From: an uncultured Collinsella sp. | Lineage (GTDB): Bacteria; Actinomycetota; Coriobacteriia; Coriobacteriales; Coriobacteriaceae | Direction of reading: 5' to 3' | Length of the DNA: 5,732 bases | Assembly (NCBI GenBank): GCA_900761995.1 | Contig: CAAFEY010000152.1 | Span: forward strand, 1-5,732 | Shown: in pieces, positions 1 through 5,732 of the stretch | Position numbering within the stretch: the first letter of the stretch is position 1 | Layout: each line of letters opens with the position of its first letter | Notes under the pieces: model-generated | Seen by the model: the letters and a program-made list of their open reading frames with translations, nothing else | Databases searched by the model: none | What the model was told of the DNA's origin: nothing | Translations under genes and position numbers: made by a program

Positions 1-295
1 CGCGCTGGGCCGCGCGCACCATAATCTGCGAGTAACCCAAGGCCGAGAGCACGCCCGCGGCGTAGATGACGGCCGTAAAGAGAACCTGCTTGGTAAGCAG
101 CTCCTCCCCACCCGCGGCCAGGCCGTTGACGATGGGGCGCACCATATAGGTGCCGGCGAGGCTCGCGATGGCCGCGACGGAGGCAAGCACGCCCACCGCC
201 AGCAGCGAGAACTTGGCGTGACCCATATAGCTGAGCAGGCGGCGGAGCGTCTGTCCCAGATTGGCCGGACGGGCCTGAGCGGATGTCTTAGGCAT
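1..295 (-). CDS. ABC exporter half-transporter, second subunit (5' part only)
   Basis: This is the N-terminal 98 codons of a membrane protein that continues beyond the left edge. It starts MPKTSAQARPANLGQTLRRL, a cytoplasmic leader, then shows two hydrophobic segments at about residues 31-51 and 73-95, the second containing FTAVIYAAGVLSALGY. This fits the first two helices of a type I ABC exporter transmembrane domain. The ATG at 293-295 lies inside the end of the preceding ABC gene, overlapping it by 8 bases (ATGCCTAA). A strong Shine-Dalgarno (AAGGGGGTG, 302-310) sits 6 bases upstream, so translational coupling is likely. No nucleotide-binding domain is visible, so the family call rests on position, the overlap with a half-transporter, and the helix pattern. 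I infer that it is the heterodimer partner of the 288-2066 product and should supply the catalytically competent ATP site. Membrane-domain type is fairly sure; substrate is unknown. Confidence 0.85.
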   Translation of the reverse strand, partial: MPKTSAQARPANLGQTLRRLLSYMGHAKFSLLAVGVLASVAAIASLAGTYMVRPIVNGLAAGGEELLTKQVLFTAVIYAAGVLSALGYSQIMVRAAQR

Positions 296-2066
296 GGCGC
301 TCACCCCCTTCTCGGGCCAGGGCATCTGCGGTCGCATCCCCCGCGAACTCCATCTGCGAGGCGTAAATCTCCTGGTAGATGTTGTCACCCGCCAGCAGCT
401 CCTCATGCGTGCCCACGCCGTGGACACGGCCGTCATCCAGCACCACGATGCGGTCGGCATCCATCACGCTTGCGATACGCTGGGCGATGATGATCACCGT
501 CGTGTCGGGAATCTGAGCGATATGCTCGCGGATCTTGGCGTCGGTCGCCATATCGACCGCACTGGTCGAGTCATCAAAAATGAGCACGCGCGGGTGCTTA
601 AGCAGCGTTCGCGCGATGCACAGGCGCTGCTTCTGGCCGCCCGAAACACCGGCGCCACCCTGGCCCAACTCGCCGTCGAGTCCGCCGATGCGGTCCAGAA
701 ACTCGTCCACGCACGCCGCACGGCAGGCATCCAACAACTCCTCGTCGGTGGCATCGGGCGCGCCCCACTGCAGGTTCTCGCGCACGGTCCCCGTAAACAG
801 CACGTTCTTTTGCAGCACAATGCCCACGGCGTCACGCAGGCTGACCAAGTCGTAGTCGCGCACGTCGCGCCCGCCCACGAGCACGGCGCCCTCGGTAGCG
901 TCGTACAGGCGCGCGATGAGCTGCACGAGCGAGCTCTTGCCCGAGCCCGTGCCGCCGAGCACGCCCACCGTGGAGCCCGGCTCAATGCGAAGGTCAATAT
1001 GCTCGAGCACGTCCTCGGCAGCATCCGCGCGGTACTTAAACGACACATCGCGGAACTCGACACTTCCGTCGGCGACCTCGTGCACGGCAGCATCGGCAGC
1101 GGGCGCCTGGATGAGCGACTGCTCGTCGATCACCTGTGAGATGCGCTCCACGCTGGCAAGCGCGCGCGTAAGCAGCAAAAATACGTTGGAGATCATCATG
1201 AGCGAGTTCATAATCAGCAGGACGTAGCTCATAAAGCCCGTGAGTGAGCCCACGCCCAGCTCGCCGGCGAGAATCATACGTCCGCCGATCCACAGGATAG
1301 AAAGCGCGGCCACGTACATCGACAGCTGAAACACCGGCAGGTTGAGCACGGCATTGCCGAACGTCTTCGTCGCCGTATGCGCGAGCTCGGTATTGACGGT
1401 GTCGAACTTGGCCTCCTCGTGCTCGGCGCGCACATACGCCTTGACGGCGCGCACGGCGGTGAGGTCCTCCTGCACCACGCCGTTGAGGTGGTCCATCGAG
1501 GTCTGCAGCTGGCGGTAGAGCGGGCTCACGCGGTAGGTGATGACGCCCAGCACGATCGCCAGCACGGGCAGGGTGATCGCAAAGACCGTGGCGAGCGGGC
1601 GCGACAGTACCAGGGCATAGACCAGGCCAACGATGAGCGTCACCGGTCCGCGCACCATGGGACGAAAGCCGTTGCCGATGGCGTTTTGGATGACGGTGAT
1701 GTCGGTGGTCATGCGGGTGACAAGCGAGCTGGCGTCGTAGCTGTCCAGGTTGCCAAAGGCGAGTGTCTGGATCTTGCGATACTCGGCCTCGCGCAGGTTG
1801 GCGCCCAGACCCGAGGCCACGCGAGCGGACGTGCGGGCATAGCCCAGGCCCAGTACCAGCGAAAACGCCGCGCAAACCAGCATGCACGCGCCTTGCAGCA
1901 GCATGTAGTTGACGTCGCCCGCGGGCACGCCCACGTCGATGATGTTGGCCATGATGACCGGGATAAACAGCTCAAGCGCGGTCTCAACCGAGACGAACAT
2001 CACGCCGAGTATGGCATCGCGACGGTATGCCCCCAGGTAGGAAAACAAGATTTTGAGATTGCGCAC
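288..2066 (-). CDS. ABC exporter half-transporter with degenerate ATPase site
   Basis: This 592-residue protein is full length for a half-size multidrug/lipid-type ABC exporter: an N-terminal six-helix membrane domain (hydrophobic stretches near 17-42, 55-77, 137-155, 160-178, 243-265 and 275-299), then an ATPase domain from about 335. Visible motifs are the A-loop Tyr345, Walker A GGTGSGKSS (371-379), Q-loop Gln419, signature VSGGQ (474-478), Walker B VLIFDD (494-499) and D-loop SAVD (502-505). Two key residues are non-canonical: the catalytic Glu is Asp499, and the switch His is Gln529 (IIIAQR). In heterodimeric exporters of the TM287/288 type this marks the subunit forming the non-hydrolytic site. 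The start is GTG at 2064-2066; an in-frame TGA lies three codons upstream (2073-2075), and GGGGGA (2076-2081) is the ribosome-binding site. It is the first gene of a two-gene operon with the overlapping partner at 1-295. ATP-driven export at the cytoplasmic membrane is known for the family; the substrate cannot be read from the sequence. Confidence 0.95.
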   Translation of the reverse strand: MRNLKILFSYLGAYRRDAILGVMFVSVETALELFIPVIMANIIDVGVPAGDVNYMLLQGACMLVCAAFSLVLGLGYARTSARVASGLGANLREAEYRKIQTLAFGNLDSYDASSLVTRMTTDITVIQNAIGNGFRPMVRGPVTLIVGLVYALVLSRPLATVFAITLPVLAIVLGVITYRVSPLYRQLQTSMDHLNGVVQEDLTAVRAVKAYVRAEHEEAKFDTVNTELAHTATKTFGNAVLNLPVFQLSMYVAALSILWIGGRMILAGELGVGSLTGFMSYVLLIMNSLMMISNVFLLLTRALASVERISQVIDEQSLIQAPAADAAVHEVADGSVEFRDVSFKYRADAAEDVLEHIDLRIEPGSTVGVLGGTGSGKSSLVQLIARLYDATEGAVLVGGRDVRDYDLVSLRDAVGIVLQKNVLFTGTVRENLQWGAPDATDEELLDACRAACVDEFLDRIGGLDGELGQGGAGVSGGQKQRLCIARTLLKHPRVLIFDDSTSAVDMATDAKIREHIAQIPDTTVIIIAQRIASVMDADRIVVLDDGRVHGVGTHEELLAGDNIYQEIYASQMEFAGDATADALAREGGERHA

Positions 2067-2075
2067 GCAGGTTCA

Positions 2076-2081
2076 TCCCCC
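2076..2081 (-). promoter_or_regulatory. Ribosome binding site deciding the GTG start of the ABC gene
   Basis: On the minus strand GGGGGA ends 9 bases before the GTG at 2066. The out-of-frame ATG at 2074-2076 directly abuts the G run and so has no spacer. The spacing therefore favours the GTG, which is also the first possible start after an in-frame TGA. Confidence 0.6.
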
Positions 2082-2107
2082 ATCAAACGTTGTTCGCAAA
2101 CGCACGT

Positions 2108-2135
2108 ATTATTGCGCGCCGAGCGATGGTGTCAA
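2108..2135 (-). promoter_or_regulatory. Housekeeping-type promoter for the ABC exporter operon
   Basis: Reading the minus strand, a perfect -35 TTGACA (2130-2135) is followed after 16 bases by AATAAT (2108-2113), a 5/6 match to the -10 consensus. Transcription would begin near 2101, giving a leader of about 35 bases before the GTG start. An alternative -10, TAATAC, lies 18 bases from the same -35. The near-consensus elements suggest strong basal activity, so control, if any, is more likely by a repressor than by an activator. The leader contains a direct repeat, CAAACG on the plus strand at 2084-2089 and 2097-2102, of unknown meaning. Confidence 0.7.
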
Positions 2136-2142
2136 GTGTTCC

Positions 2143-2154
2143 GAAATCGATTTC
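2143..2154. promoter_or_regulatory. Perfect 12-bp palindrome upstream of the ABC promoter (possible operator)
   Basis: GAAATCGATTTC is a perfect palindrome lying 7 bases upstream of the -35 box of the ABC operon promoter. It is A/T-rich at its flanks, unlike the surrounding GC-rich DNA, and its size and placement suit a dimeric regulator. No regulator gene in this window is an obvious partner for it; the local MerR protein would be expected to use the 2258-2278 dyad. Its operator role is inferred from symmetry and position only. Confidence 0.35.
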
Positions 2155-2254
2155 TACAAGGCCGGCGCAGGCGCTAAGTCCGCGCGGCGCACGAGCGTAT
2201 TCAAATGGAAATGATTGAAGGCGCGATTTTTTCGCCCCACCGGCAACCTGGACC

Positions 2255-2285
2255 TTGACTCTACAATCGTTGTAGGGTTTTCACT
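2255..2285 (+). promoter_or_regulatory. Probable MerR-activated promoter of the MATE-merR operon
   Basis: A -35 of TTGACT (2255-2260) is a 5/6 match. At the 19-base spacing typical of MerR-activated promoters the -10 would be TTCACT (2280-2285), only a 3/6 match. A better-looking hexamer, TACACT (2285-2290), is 24 bases from the -35, which is too long for ordinary use. A weak or badly spaced -10 fits dependence on an activator. The exact -10 is unsure; the -35 and the dyad are clear. Transcription start would fall near 2292. Confidence 0.5.
2258..2278 (+). promoter_or_regulatory. MerR-type operator dyad upstream of the MATE gene
   Basis: The 21-base element ACTCTACAA-N3-TTGTAGGGT is an inverted repeat matching at 8 of 9 pairs, with a perfect core CTACAA-TCG-TTGTAG (2261-2275). 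It begins inside the -35 hexamer TTGACT (2255-2260) and lies in the promoter spacer, which is where MerR-family activators (CueR, BmrR, SoxR) bind and untwist over-long spacers. A MerR-family gene is the second gene of the operon this element precedes. The form GAC-CTAC...GTAG-GGT-TT resembles known MerR-class sites by eye. I infer that the BmrR-like protein encoded at 3730-4578 binds here. Confidence 0.7.
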
Positions 2286-2311
2286 ACACTGGTACGTAAA
2301 CGAACCAAGCC

Positions 2312-2319
2312 AGAAAGTG
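2312..2319 (+). promoter_or_regulatory. Ribosome binding site of the MATE gene
   Basis: AGAAAGTG matches 6 of 8 bases of the ideal AGGAGGTG and ends 7 bases before the ATG at 2327. It is imperfect but well spaced, and no better candidate is present upstream of this start. Confidence 0.5.
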
Positions 2320-2326
2320 CCCGCCC

Positions 2327-3673
2327 ATGGAACACGACCTCACACGCGGTAATGTCCTCAAGACCATCGCGGTCTTCGCCCTGCCCTATATGCTCTCGTA
2401 CTTTTTGCAGATGCTCTACGGCATGGCCGACCTGTACTTTATTGGGCAGTTTAGCGGCGCCGCCGGCATCACCGCCGTGGGCAACGGCGCGCAGACGCTC
2501 TATATCATTACCGTGACGCTCGTAGGCCTGGCCATGGGAACAACGGTCATCGTCGGCCACGCCGTGGGTTCGCGCCGCTTCGATCGCGCCGAGGCCGCCA
2601 TCGGCAACACCATCACGCTCTTTATGGGCGTCTCGGTGGTGTTGGCCGCGCTCTTGCTCGCGTTGTGCCCGCAGATCGTGGCACTCATCGGCACGCCGGC
2701 CGAAGCGGTCAAAGGCACTGCCGCCTACCTGCGTATCTGCTTTATCGGCATTCCGTGCATCGCGGCGTACAACATCCTTTCGGCCATCTTTCGCGGCCTG
2801 GGCGATTCGCGCTCGCCCATGTACGTGATCGGCGTGGCGTGCGTCATCAACATCGCGCTCGATTTTCTGTTTATTGGCCATATGGGGCTCGGCCCCGTGG
2901 GCGCGGCGCTCGGTACGGTGATCGCGCAGACGGCAAGTGTGGCCCTCGCACTCGTGTGGCTCAAGAGCCGCCGCACGAACATCCACGTCAAGCGCAGCGA
3001 CCTGCGTCCGCAGCCCGAGGTACTCGGCAGCATCCTTAAGATTGGCGTGCCCGTGGCCGTGCAGGACGGCTGCATCCAGGTGGCGTTTATGTTCATCACC
3101 GTTATCGCCAACCACCGCGGCCTGGTCGACGCCGCCGCCGTGGGCCTGGTCGAGAAGATGATCAGCTTTTTGTTCATCGTGCCGAGCTCCATGGGCGCCA
3201 CCGTCAGCGCGCTCACGGCGCAAAACGCCGGCGCGGGCAAGGGCGACCGCGCACGTCAGGTACTCAAAGACGCCATGACCATCTCGGTGGTGTACGGCTG
3301 CCTGATCACGGTGCTCATGTGGTTGGTGGCACCGGCGTTTCTCAGCTTTTTTGCCAAGGACGCCGCGGTGGTCGCGGCAGGAACCGGCTATATGCGGAGC
3401 TATATTTTCGACGCGATCTTTGCCGGCATTCACATTTGCTTTAGCGGCTTTTTTGCCGCGTACGGCAAGAGTTACATCGGCTTTGCGCACAACGTGCTGG
3501 CCGTGGCACTCATTCGCGTGCCGGGCGCGTGGCTGCTGTCGAACGCCTATTCCGACACGCTGTTTCCCATGGGTATCGCCTCGCCGTGCGGGTCAATTCT
3601 ATCTGCAGTCATTTGCGTGGTGGCGTTTACGGTGCTCAACCGCCGTGGCACTTTTGACAAGCTCGTGGCGTAG
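2327..3673 (+). CDS. MATE-family multidrug efflux transporter
   Basis: This 448-residue, strongly hydrophobic protein has about twelve membrane segments (near 12-40, 51-72, 92-114, 131-153, 165-183, 192-212, 236-262, 272-296, 317-341, 357-376, 385-404 and 415-437) in two pseudo-symmetric halves, the usual MATE length and topology. Family signatures include the N-terminal LTRGNVLKTIAVFALP, the first-helix LYGMADLYFIGQ with the conserved Asp35, FRGLGDSRSP (155-164), NIALDFLFI followed by LGPVGAALGTVIAQ (175-201), and SALTAQNAGAGK (294-305) in the second half. MATE proteins expel cationic or lipophilic compounds in exchange for Na+ or H+ at the cytoplasmic membrane. The ATG start gives the expected family N terminus. 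It is first in an operon with the MerR regulator, 56 bases apart, behind a MerR-type dyad, so substrate-induced expression is likely. Which drug or metabolite it moves, and which ion drives it, cannot be told from sequence. Confidence 0.95.
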   Translation: MEHDLTRGNVLKTIAVFALPYMLSYFLQMLYGMADLYFIGQFSGAAGITAVGNGAQTLYIITVTLVGLAMGTTVIVGHAVGSRRFDRAEAAIGNTITLFMGVSVVLAALLLALCPQIVALIGTPAEAVKGTAAYLRICFIGIPCIAAYNILSAIFRGLGDSRSPMYVIGVACVINIALDFLFIGHMGLGPVGAALGTVIAQTASVALALVWLKSRRTNIHVKRSDLRPQPEVLGSILKIGVPVAVQDGCIQVAFMFITVIANHRGLVDAAAVGLVEKMISFLFIVPSSMGATVSALTAQNAGAGKGDRARQVLKDAMTISVVYGCLITVLMWLVAPAFLSFFAKDAAVVAAGTGYMRSYIFDAIFAGIHICFSGFFAAYGKSYIGFAHNVLAVALIRVPGAWLLSNAYSDTLFPMGIASPCGSILSAVICVVAFTVLNRRGTFDKLVA

Positions 3674-3715
3674 CGGGACGACGCAAGCCTAGCAACCCTG
3701 TCCTGCTTTCTGCCG

Positions 3716-3721
3716 AAAGGA
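3716..3721 (+). promoter_or_regulatory. Ribosome binding site of the merR-family gene
   Basis: AAAGGA ends 8 bases before the GTG at 3730 and supports that start. The 56-base gap from the MATE stop codon contains no convincing terminator hairpin, so the two genes are probably co-transcribed. Confidence 0.6.
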
Positions 3722-3729
3722 ACGATTCC

Positions 3730-4578
3730 GTGACTGACACGTCCAGAGAACATACCGACGGCCTGCTCCGCATTGGTGAGGTGGCGCGCCTGTTTAACCT
3801 GAGTGTGGGCACGCTGCGCCATTACGAGCAGATGGGGCTGCTGGAGCCGGCGCGCATCGATCCGGTGAGTGGGTACCGCTACTACGGATCACGGCAACTC
3901 TCCACCCTCAACACCATCAGTCACCTGCGTGTTCTCGACTTGCCGTTGGCACAAATCCGTGAGTTTGTGACCACACGTGATGTGGACCTCATGCAGCGGC
4001 AACTGGCCCAGCAGCAGGAGCTCATCGAGCGCAAGCGCCGCGAGCTGGAGCGCGTGTCGCGTAAGATCGATAGCCGGCTTGCTCTGCTGCACGATGCCTT
4101 GAACACCGAGCTCGATACCATTTGCACAATCGATGCGCCCGAGCTTCGCTGCGCCGTGTTGCGCGAACGTGTCAAGCCTACCGACGCTTATGCGCTGGAG
4201 TGGCAGATTCGTCAGCTGCAGAAGGGCCAGCACGAGACCTTTGCCTTCCTGGGCAACTTAGGCGTCGGGATTAGCGCCGAGCGCCTGGCCGCCGGCGACT
4301 TTGACGGCTACGACGAAGTCTTTCTGCTGCTTGATGACACCGATGAGTACTTGGGCGACGTCGAGACACGGCCCGCCGCGCGCTGCCTGACCATAAGCTT
4401 CCGCGGCACGCACGGGCAAGCAGCCCCACGCTACAAGCAGCTGCTCGGCTATATGCGCGAGTACGGCCTGACACCAGCCGGTCCCTCACGCGAGATCGCC
4501 CTCATCGACGACATCATTAGCGACGACCCCACAACCTACGTGACGCAGATCACGGTGCCCGTTGCCCCGTCCAAATAA
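3730..4578 (+). CDS. MerR-family transcriptional activator, BmrR-like multidrug sensor
   Basis: The 282-residue product has the layout of BmrR (about 278 residues). A winged helix-turn-helix spans about 12-80 (LLRIGEVARLFNLSVGTLRHYEQMGLL, wing with GYRYY at 48-52). A dimerising helix follows at about 84-122 (QRQLAQQQELIERKRRELER), then a GyrI-like effector domain at about 135-280. There is no cysteine cluster of the metal- or redox-sensing MerR type; the visible cysteines are single (132, 141, 219). By eye, RCLTISFRGTH...YKQLLGYMREYGL...SREIALI aligns with the BmrR drug-pocket region, placing Glu255 at the BmrR glutamate (E253) that contacts cationic ligands. The start is GTG at 3730 with AAAGGA upstream. 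Lying behind the MATE gene and its dyad, it most likely activates its own operon when a compound binds. Family is sure; ligand and exact target are inferred. Confidence 0.93.
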   Translation: MTDTSREHTDGLLRIGEVARLFNLSVGTLRHYEQMGLLEPARIDPVSGYRYYGSRQLSTLNTISHLRVLDLPLAQIREFVTTRDVDLMQRQLAQQQELIERKRRELERVSRKIDSRLALLHDALNTELDTICTIDAPELRCAVLRERVKPTDAYALEWQIRQLQKGQHETFAFLGNLGVGISAERLAAGDFDGYDEVFLLLDDTDEYLGDVETRPAARCLTISFRGTHGQAAPRYKQLLGYMREYGLTPAGPSREIALIDDIISDDPTTYVTQITVPVAPSK

Positions 4579-4623
4579 GATCCGCCCGGAAGGCAGTTCA
4601 ATCATGTTTTCCGGGCGGATCTT
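4577..4623. terminator. Bidirectional intrinsic terminator between merR and ligA
   Basis: A perfect 15-bp inverted repeat, AAGATCCGCCCGGAA (4577-4591) and its complement (4609-4623), encloses a 17-base loop. The left arm begins within the TAA stop of the MerR gene, and the right arm ends 19 bases before the ligA stop. Both flanks are only modestly T-rich (CTTCAATTT on the plus strand, CTTATTT on the minus strand), so it probably serves both convergent genes. It lacks a long U tract; termination strength is unknown. Confidence 0.85.
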
Positions 4624-4642
4624 CAATTTGGTTATCGATGCA

Positions 4643-5732
4643 CTAAGCCTGGGGCACCTCACCGGTAGCCAAGATCTGCTCGAGTGCGTCCTCATCCAGC
4701 ACGGGCACACCCAGCTGCTCGGCCTTGGTGAGCTTGGAGCCCGCTTTGGGGCCGGCGACCAGATAGCTTGTCTTCTTCGACACACTGCCCGAAACCTTGG
4801 CACCAAGCACCTTGAGCGCCGCACCCGCCTCGTCGCGCGTGCGGTTGACGAGCGTGCCGGTGAGCACGAAGGCCAGACCCGCGAGCGGCTGTGCGTCGGC
4901 GAGCTCGCCTGCCACGCCGGCATCGGCTGCGGCTTGCGCGTGTGCGGCACCCAGGTCGACCTCGAGCGACAGACCCGCCTGGCGCAGGCGTTCCAGCACG
5001 GCAAGGTTTTCGGGCACGGCCAGGAACTGCTTGACGCTCGCCGCAATCTTGGGACCGATGCCCTCGCACTCGGCGATGTCCTCTTCGCTCGCCAAGATGA
5101 GCTTGTCAATCGACAGGAATCGCTCGGCGATGACCTCGCCCACGCTCTTGCCTACGTGGCGGATGCCCAGGGCAAACAGCACGCGACCGAGCGGCTGGCT
5201 CTTGGACTTGTTGAGCTCGGCGATGATTTTCTCGGCCGTCTTAAGGCCTACCGGAATGGGGTCGCCCTTCTTGACGCCCTTTTTGCTGTTGGAGCTGGCA
5301 TAGGTGCGCCCCGTGTCCAGGCCGGCGATATCGTCGACCGTGAGCTGGTAGAAGTCTGCGACGTCGTGAATCAGCCCGGCGGCGATCATCTTGTCGACAA
5401 TCTCGTCGCCTAGGCCGTCGACGTCCATGCAGCCGCGGCTCACCCAGTGGAGCAGGCGCTCCTTGAGCTGCGCGGGACAGTCGATGGAGACGCAGCGGTA
5501 AGCCACCTCGCCGTCCTCGTGGACCACGGGACTTCCGCACACGGGACAGACCTCGGGCATGTACCAGTCGACCGAATCGGCCGGGCGTTTATCGAGCACC
5601 GGCCCCACGACCTCGGGGATCACGTCGCCCGCCTTGTGCACGATGATAGTGTCGCCCTCGCGCACGTTTTTGCGACGGATCTCGTCAATGTTGTGCAGCG
5701 TGGCGCGCGCGATGGTGGAGCCGGCGACCGTC
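4643..5732 (-). CDS. ligA: NAD-dependent DNA ligase, C-terminal half (5' end outside window)
   Basis: The frame is open to the right edge and encodes the last 362 residues of LigA (about 670 residues in E. coli), which seals nicks in replication and repair with NAD+ as AMP donor. The visible part begins TVAGSTIARATLHNIDEIRR, the end of the OB-fold region, then GDTIIVHKAGDVIPEVV. A Cys4 zinc finger follows (visible residues 62, 65, 80 and 85, CPVCG...C...CPAQ). Helix-hairpin-helix repeats include LFALGIRHVGKSVGE and ECEGIGPKIAASV. A C-terminal BRCT domain (LAGLAFVLTGTLVNRTRDEA to the end) completes it. The adenylation domain with the catalytic lysine lies outside the window. An extra stretch of roughly 20 residues (about visible 139-162, GRTYASSNSKKGVKKGDPIP) interrupts the usual GL-x-GxK-A segment in the helix-hairpin-helix region. 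The gene is convergent with the MerR gene and shares its terminator. Identity is very secure. Confidence 0.97.
   Translation of the reverse strand, partial: TVAGSTIARATLHNIDEIRRKNVREGDTIIVHKAGDVIPEVVGPVLDKRPADSVDWYMPEVCPVCGSPVVHEDGEVAYRCVSIDCPAQLKERLLHWVSRGCMDVDGLGDEIVDKMIAAGLIHDVADFYQLTVDDIAGLDTGRTYASSNSKKGVKKGDPIPVGLKTAEKIIAELNKSKSQPLGRVLFALGIRHVGKSVGEVIAERFLSIDKLILASEEDIAECEGIGPKIAASVKQFLAVPENLAVLERLRQAGLSLEVDLGAAHAQAAADAGVAGELADAQPLAGLAFVLTGTLVNRTRDEAGAALKVLGAKVSGSVSKKTSYLVAGPKAGSKLTKAEQLGVPVLDEDALEQILATGEVPQA

Noticed and set aside
294..1139. A 281-codon plus-strand open frame opposite the ABC ATPase domain
   Set aside because: It is the complement of conserved Walker and signature regions, with the same antisense composition bias and no family match by eye.
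2074..2076. ATG on the minus strand just upstream of the ABC gene as an alternative start
   Set aside because: It is out of frame with the ABC protein and directly abuts the Shine-Dalgarno with no spacer. The GTG at 2066 is in frame and properly spaced.
1377..2177. A 266-codon plus-strand open frame opposite the ABC gene
   Set aside because: Its composition is low-quality (His/Asp/Arg/Gln/Ala-rich), it has no recognisable domain, and it runs through the ABC operon promoter. It is antisense to a well-defined ABC exporter.
2220..2236. Short hairpin with a T run (GCGA-TTTTT-TCGC) in the divergent region as a terminator
   Set aside because: The stem is only 4 bp, the T run is in the loop rather than after the stem, and no gene ends nearby.
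2261..3490. A 409-codon open frame on the minus strand opposite the MATE gene
   Set aside because: Its product is rich in His, Asp, Arg and Ala with no membrane or family signature, and it lies antisense to a clearly conserved transporter. It is a by-product of GC-rich third positions.
3674..3729. Possible terminator or separate promoter between the MATE and MerR genes
   Set aside because: Only 4-base complementary stretches are present (such as AGCA/TGCT), and no convincing -35/-10 pair was seen. Co-transcription is simpler.
4562..5413. A 283-codon plus-strand open frame opposite ligA
   Set aside because: It begins inside the end of the MerR gene, reads through the terminator stem, and is antisense to unmistakable LigA motifs.

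Overview
The window looks like chromosomal DNA from a high-GC (roughly 60%) bacterium. GC-rich third codon positions, the LigA variant and the drug-exporter content suggest an actinobacterium of the Coriobacteriia (Collinsella-like). That assignment is an impression from sequence style, not a database match.

Layout, left to right. (1) On the minus strand, a two-gene operon encodes the halves of a heterodimeric ABC multidrug-type exporter. The first gene is complete (288-2066). The second overlaps it by 8 bases and runs off the left edge (1-295). (2) A 260-base divergent intergenic region (2067-2326) holds a near-consensus promoter for the ABC operon, a perfect 12-bp palindrome just upstream of that promoter, and a MerR-type operator/promoter facing the other way. 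(3) On the plus strand, a complete MATE-family efflux gene (2327-3673) is followed after 56 bases by a MerR-family regulator (3730-4578) of BmrR-like architecture: winged helix, coiled coil and GyrI-like drug-binding domain. (4) A perfect 15-bp inverted repeat (4577-4623) serves as a shared terminator between the regulator and the convergent gene. (5) On the minus strand lies the C-terminal half of NAD-dependent DNA ligase, ligA (4643-5732, 5' end outside the window).

How the genes work together: the simplest model is a small drug-efflux locus. The MerR protein senses a lipophilic or cationic compound and activates its own MATE-merR operon through the dyad at 2258-2278. The divergent ABC exporter has its own promoter, possibly under a different regulator acting at the 2143-2154 palindrome. 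ligA is an unrelated housekeeping neighbour. I see no mobile element, CRISPR array, tRNA or rRNA, and no clearly new system. The points most worth a second look are the MerR dyad and autoregulation, the asymmetric ABC ATPase site, the palindrome upstream of the ABC promoter, and a lysine/serine-rich insertion in LigA.
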